Part shown: positions 32,238 to 33,079 of the stretch, in pieces
Position numbering within the stretch: position 1 is the first letter of the stretch
Layout: every line of letters starts with the position of its first letter
Origin: CAZFIM01 sp964519615
GTDB taxonomy: Bacteria; Chloroflexota; Dehalococcoidia; GIF9; UBA5629
Assembly: GCA_964519615.1 (NCBI GenBank)
Contig: CAZFIM010000028.1
Coordinates: 1 to 33,079, forward strand
DNA length: 33,079 nt
Direction of reading: 5' to 3'
Notes under the pieces: generated by a model
Seen by the model: only the letters and a program-made list of their open reading frames with translations
Databases searched by the model: none
What the model was told of the DNA's origin: nothing
Translations under genes and position numbers: made by a program

Positions 32238-32882
32238 TTACCGCTCCAGACGGTTTATCAAATGTGCTGCCTCATCCATATCTTCGGGTGTATTGATATT
32301 AAAAAAACTCAGATGTTCAGGGTCATACTTGTTTACTTCTTCTTCAGGAACGTATAGCGTTTTGATCGATCTAAAAAGCTTAAGCATCTGCAATTCACCT
32401 GAATCAAGCAATTGCTTAATGTAAGGCAGACATGTTCTGGAATACACCGCGTGTAAAGGTTCGTAAAATCCGTCAACAACAGGAACAACCGTATCGAAGT
32501 CATTAATGAGATCTATTAGATAGCGCAATAATCCGCCATTCAGAAACGGCATATCGCAGGCAACTGCGACAGCATGCGATGTGCTTGAACTAGCCAGACC
32601 GGTATATATTCCTCCGAACGCTGCCTTGCCGGGGTATAAATCTACCACCACCCTTACATTTAGATTTAAAGTAGCGATCGTATCATACTGTTCTTCGCTG
32701 GTAATAACCAGTATCTCACTGCATAACGGGGAAAGTGTCTCTACAACCCTTTCAATCAACATCCGCCCCCCAAGATATTCCCGTGCCTTCTTCCTCCCCA
32801 GTCTTCTTCCTTGCCCTCCTGCCAGTACAATACCTGTTACATTATTGCTTTGCTCGTGACTAACTTCCTGTCTCCGTTGCAA
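32238..32882 (-). CDS. mobA: molybdenum cofactor guanylyltransferase (MobA)
   Basis: MobA attaches GMP to molybdopterin to make the guanine-dinucleotide cofactor used by DMSO-reductase-type enzymes. The signature VLAGGQGRRLGRKKAREYLG and VACDMPFLN (metal-binding aspartate) identify the nucleotidyltransferase fold. The 214-residue length is typical. The start is a TTG at 32882 with no clear ribosome site; TACAAT at 32899-32894 may be its -10. It lies 150 bases downstream of the 16S rRNA gene on the same strand, so read-through from rRNA transcription is possible. Confidence 0.9.
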   Translation of the reverse strand: MQRRQEVSHEQSNNVTGIVLAGGQGRRLGRKKAREYLGGRMLIERVVETLSPLCSEILVITSEEQYDTIATLNLNVRVVVDLYPGKAAFGGIYTGLASSSTSHAVAVACDMPFLNGGLLRYLIDLINDFDTVVPVVDGFYEPLHAVYSRTCLPYIKQLLDSGELQMLKLFRSIKTLYVPEEEVNKYDPEHLSFFNINTPEDMDEAAHLINRLER

Positions 32883-33032
32883 TTCTTGTTATTATTGTAC
32901 CACCGTAGTCAACCGATGCCAGGAAAATAGGCTTAAAAAAACCTCAACAACTGGATAGTGGAAGGAAGAATAGTTTACACAACAAATCAATAGACAAGGT
33001 CTACTGACCGACCTAGGAGAAAATCTCCCTAG
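32883..33032 (-). other. 16S rRNA 3' flank, no 23S gene or tRNA
   Basis: Just past the 16S end are two small inverted repeats: CTAGGAGA/TCTCCCTAG (33013-33032, one bulge) and AGGTC/GACCT (32997-33014). A T7 run (A on +) follows near 32935-32941, perhaps a transcript end. No tRNA and no 23S start are present; mobA comes next. Confidence 0.6.
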
Positions 33033-33079
33033 AAAGGAGGTGATCCAGCCGCACGTTCCCGTACGGCTACCTTGTTACG
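33033..33079 (-). rRNA. 16S ribosomal RNA, 3' end (rest outside window)
   Basis: The minus strand reads CGTAACAAGGTAGCCGTACG, then GGAACGTGCGGCTGGATCAC and CTCCTTT. This is the universal 1492-region and the anti-Shine-Dalgarno end of bacterial 16S rRNA. The gene body continues beyond the right edge. Confidence 0.97.

Overview
The window reads as chromosomal DNA of an anaerobic bacterium, most likely a member of the Dehalococcoidia (Chloroflexota). This is inferred from several clues. EF-Tu carries a four-cysteine insert that I associate with Chloroflexota. The 16S rRNA 3' end at the right edge is followed by molybdenum-cofactor genes and not by a 23S gene. There are several small proteins of a style I recall from that class, and CARDB-like, PPC-domain and 2TM proteins. 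No phage, IS element, CRISPR array or toxin-antitoxin pair was found. Three genes are visibly broken.

Left part (1-5134): the end of a CPBP intramembrane protease; a divergent pair of a two-helix mini-membrane protein and a membrane-anchored CARDB-like protein; an acyl-CoA ligase; a small cysteine-motif protein; a PPC/DUF296 protein; and the DAHP synthase of the shikimate pathway with its own promoter and terminator. Next (5283-8931) is a + strand cluster for iron-sulfur or metallocluster handling: two small unknown proteins, a NifX/NafY-like protein, an Mrp/NBP35 ATPase that lacks the usual CPxC motif, an IscU-like scaffold, and a HoxU/NuoG-N-terminus-like multi-cluster ferredoxin that starts inside the IscU stop codon.

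Middle part (8960-23316): protein repair (pcm), a Xer-type recombinase, uvrC, a decayed metallo-beta-lactamase-fold gene, a CinA-NUDIX fusion, a 2TM protein, a YifB/ComM ATPase, a small membrane protein, an AraC-GyrI regulator broken by one extra base in a C6 run, a response regulator with a 1003-residue hybrid histidine kinase, and a cysteine synthase family enzyme.

Right part (23539-28557): a minus-strand translation operon in the order promoter, tRNA-Thr(UGU), tRNA-Tyr(GUA), tRNA-Thr(GGU), tuf, rpmG, secE, nusG, rplK, rplA, L10 leader with attenuator, rplJ, rplL, terminator. The rplJ leader is the best regulatory find. It has a recognisable L10-binding fold, a strong intrinsic terminator, and a 12-bp complementarity (one bulge) that would make the two structures mutually exclusive.

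Last part (28688-33079): a tiny basic protein, a radical-SAM PflA-like pseudogene with four lesions, acylphosphatase, a DUF362 protein, moeA and mobA, and the 3' end of 16S rRNA. The most useful leads are the L10 attenuator, the metallocluster operon with its atypical Mrp, the CinA-NUDIX fusion, the dual start of L7/L12, and the cluster of gene lesions.
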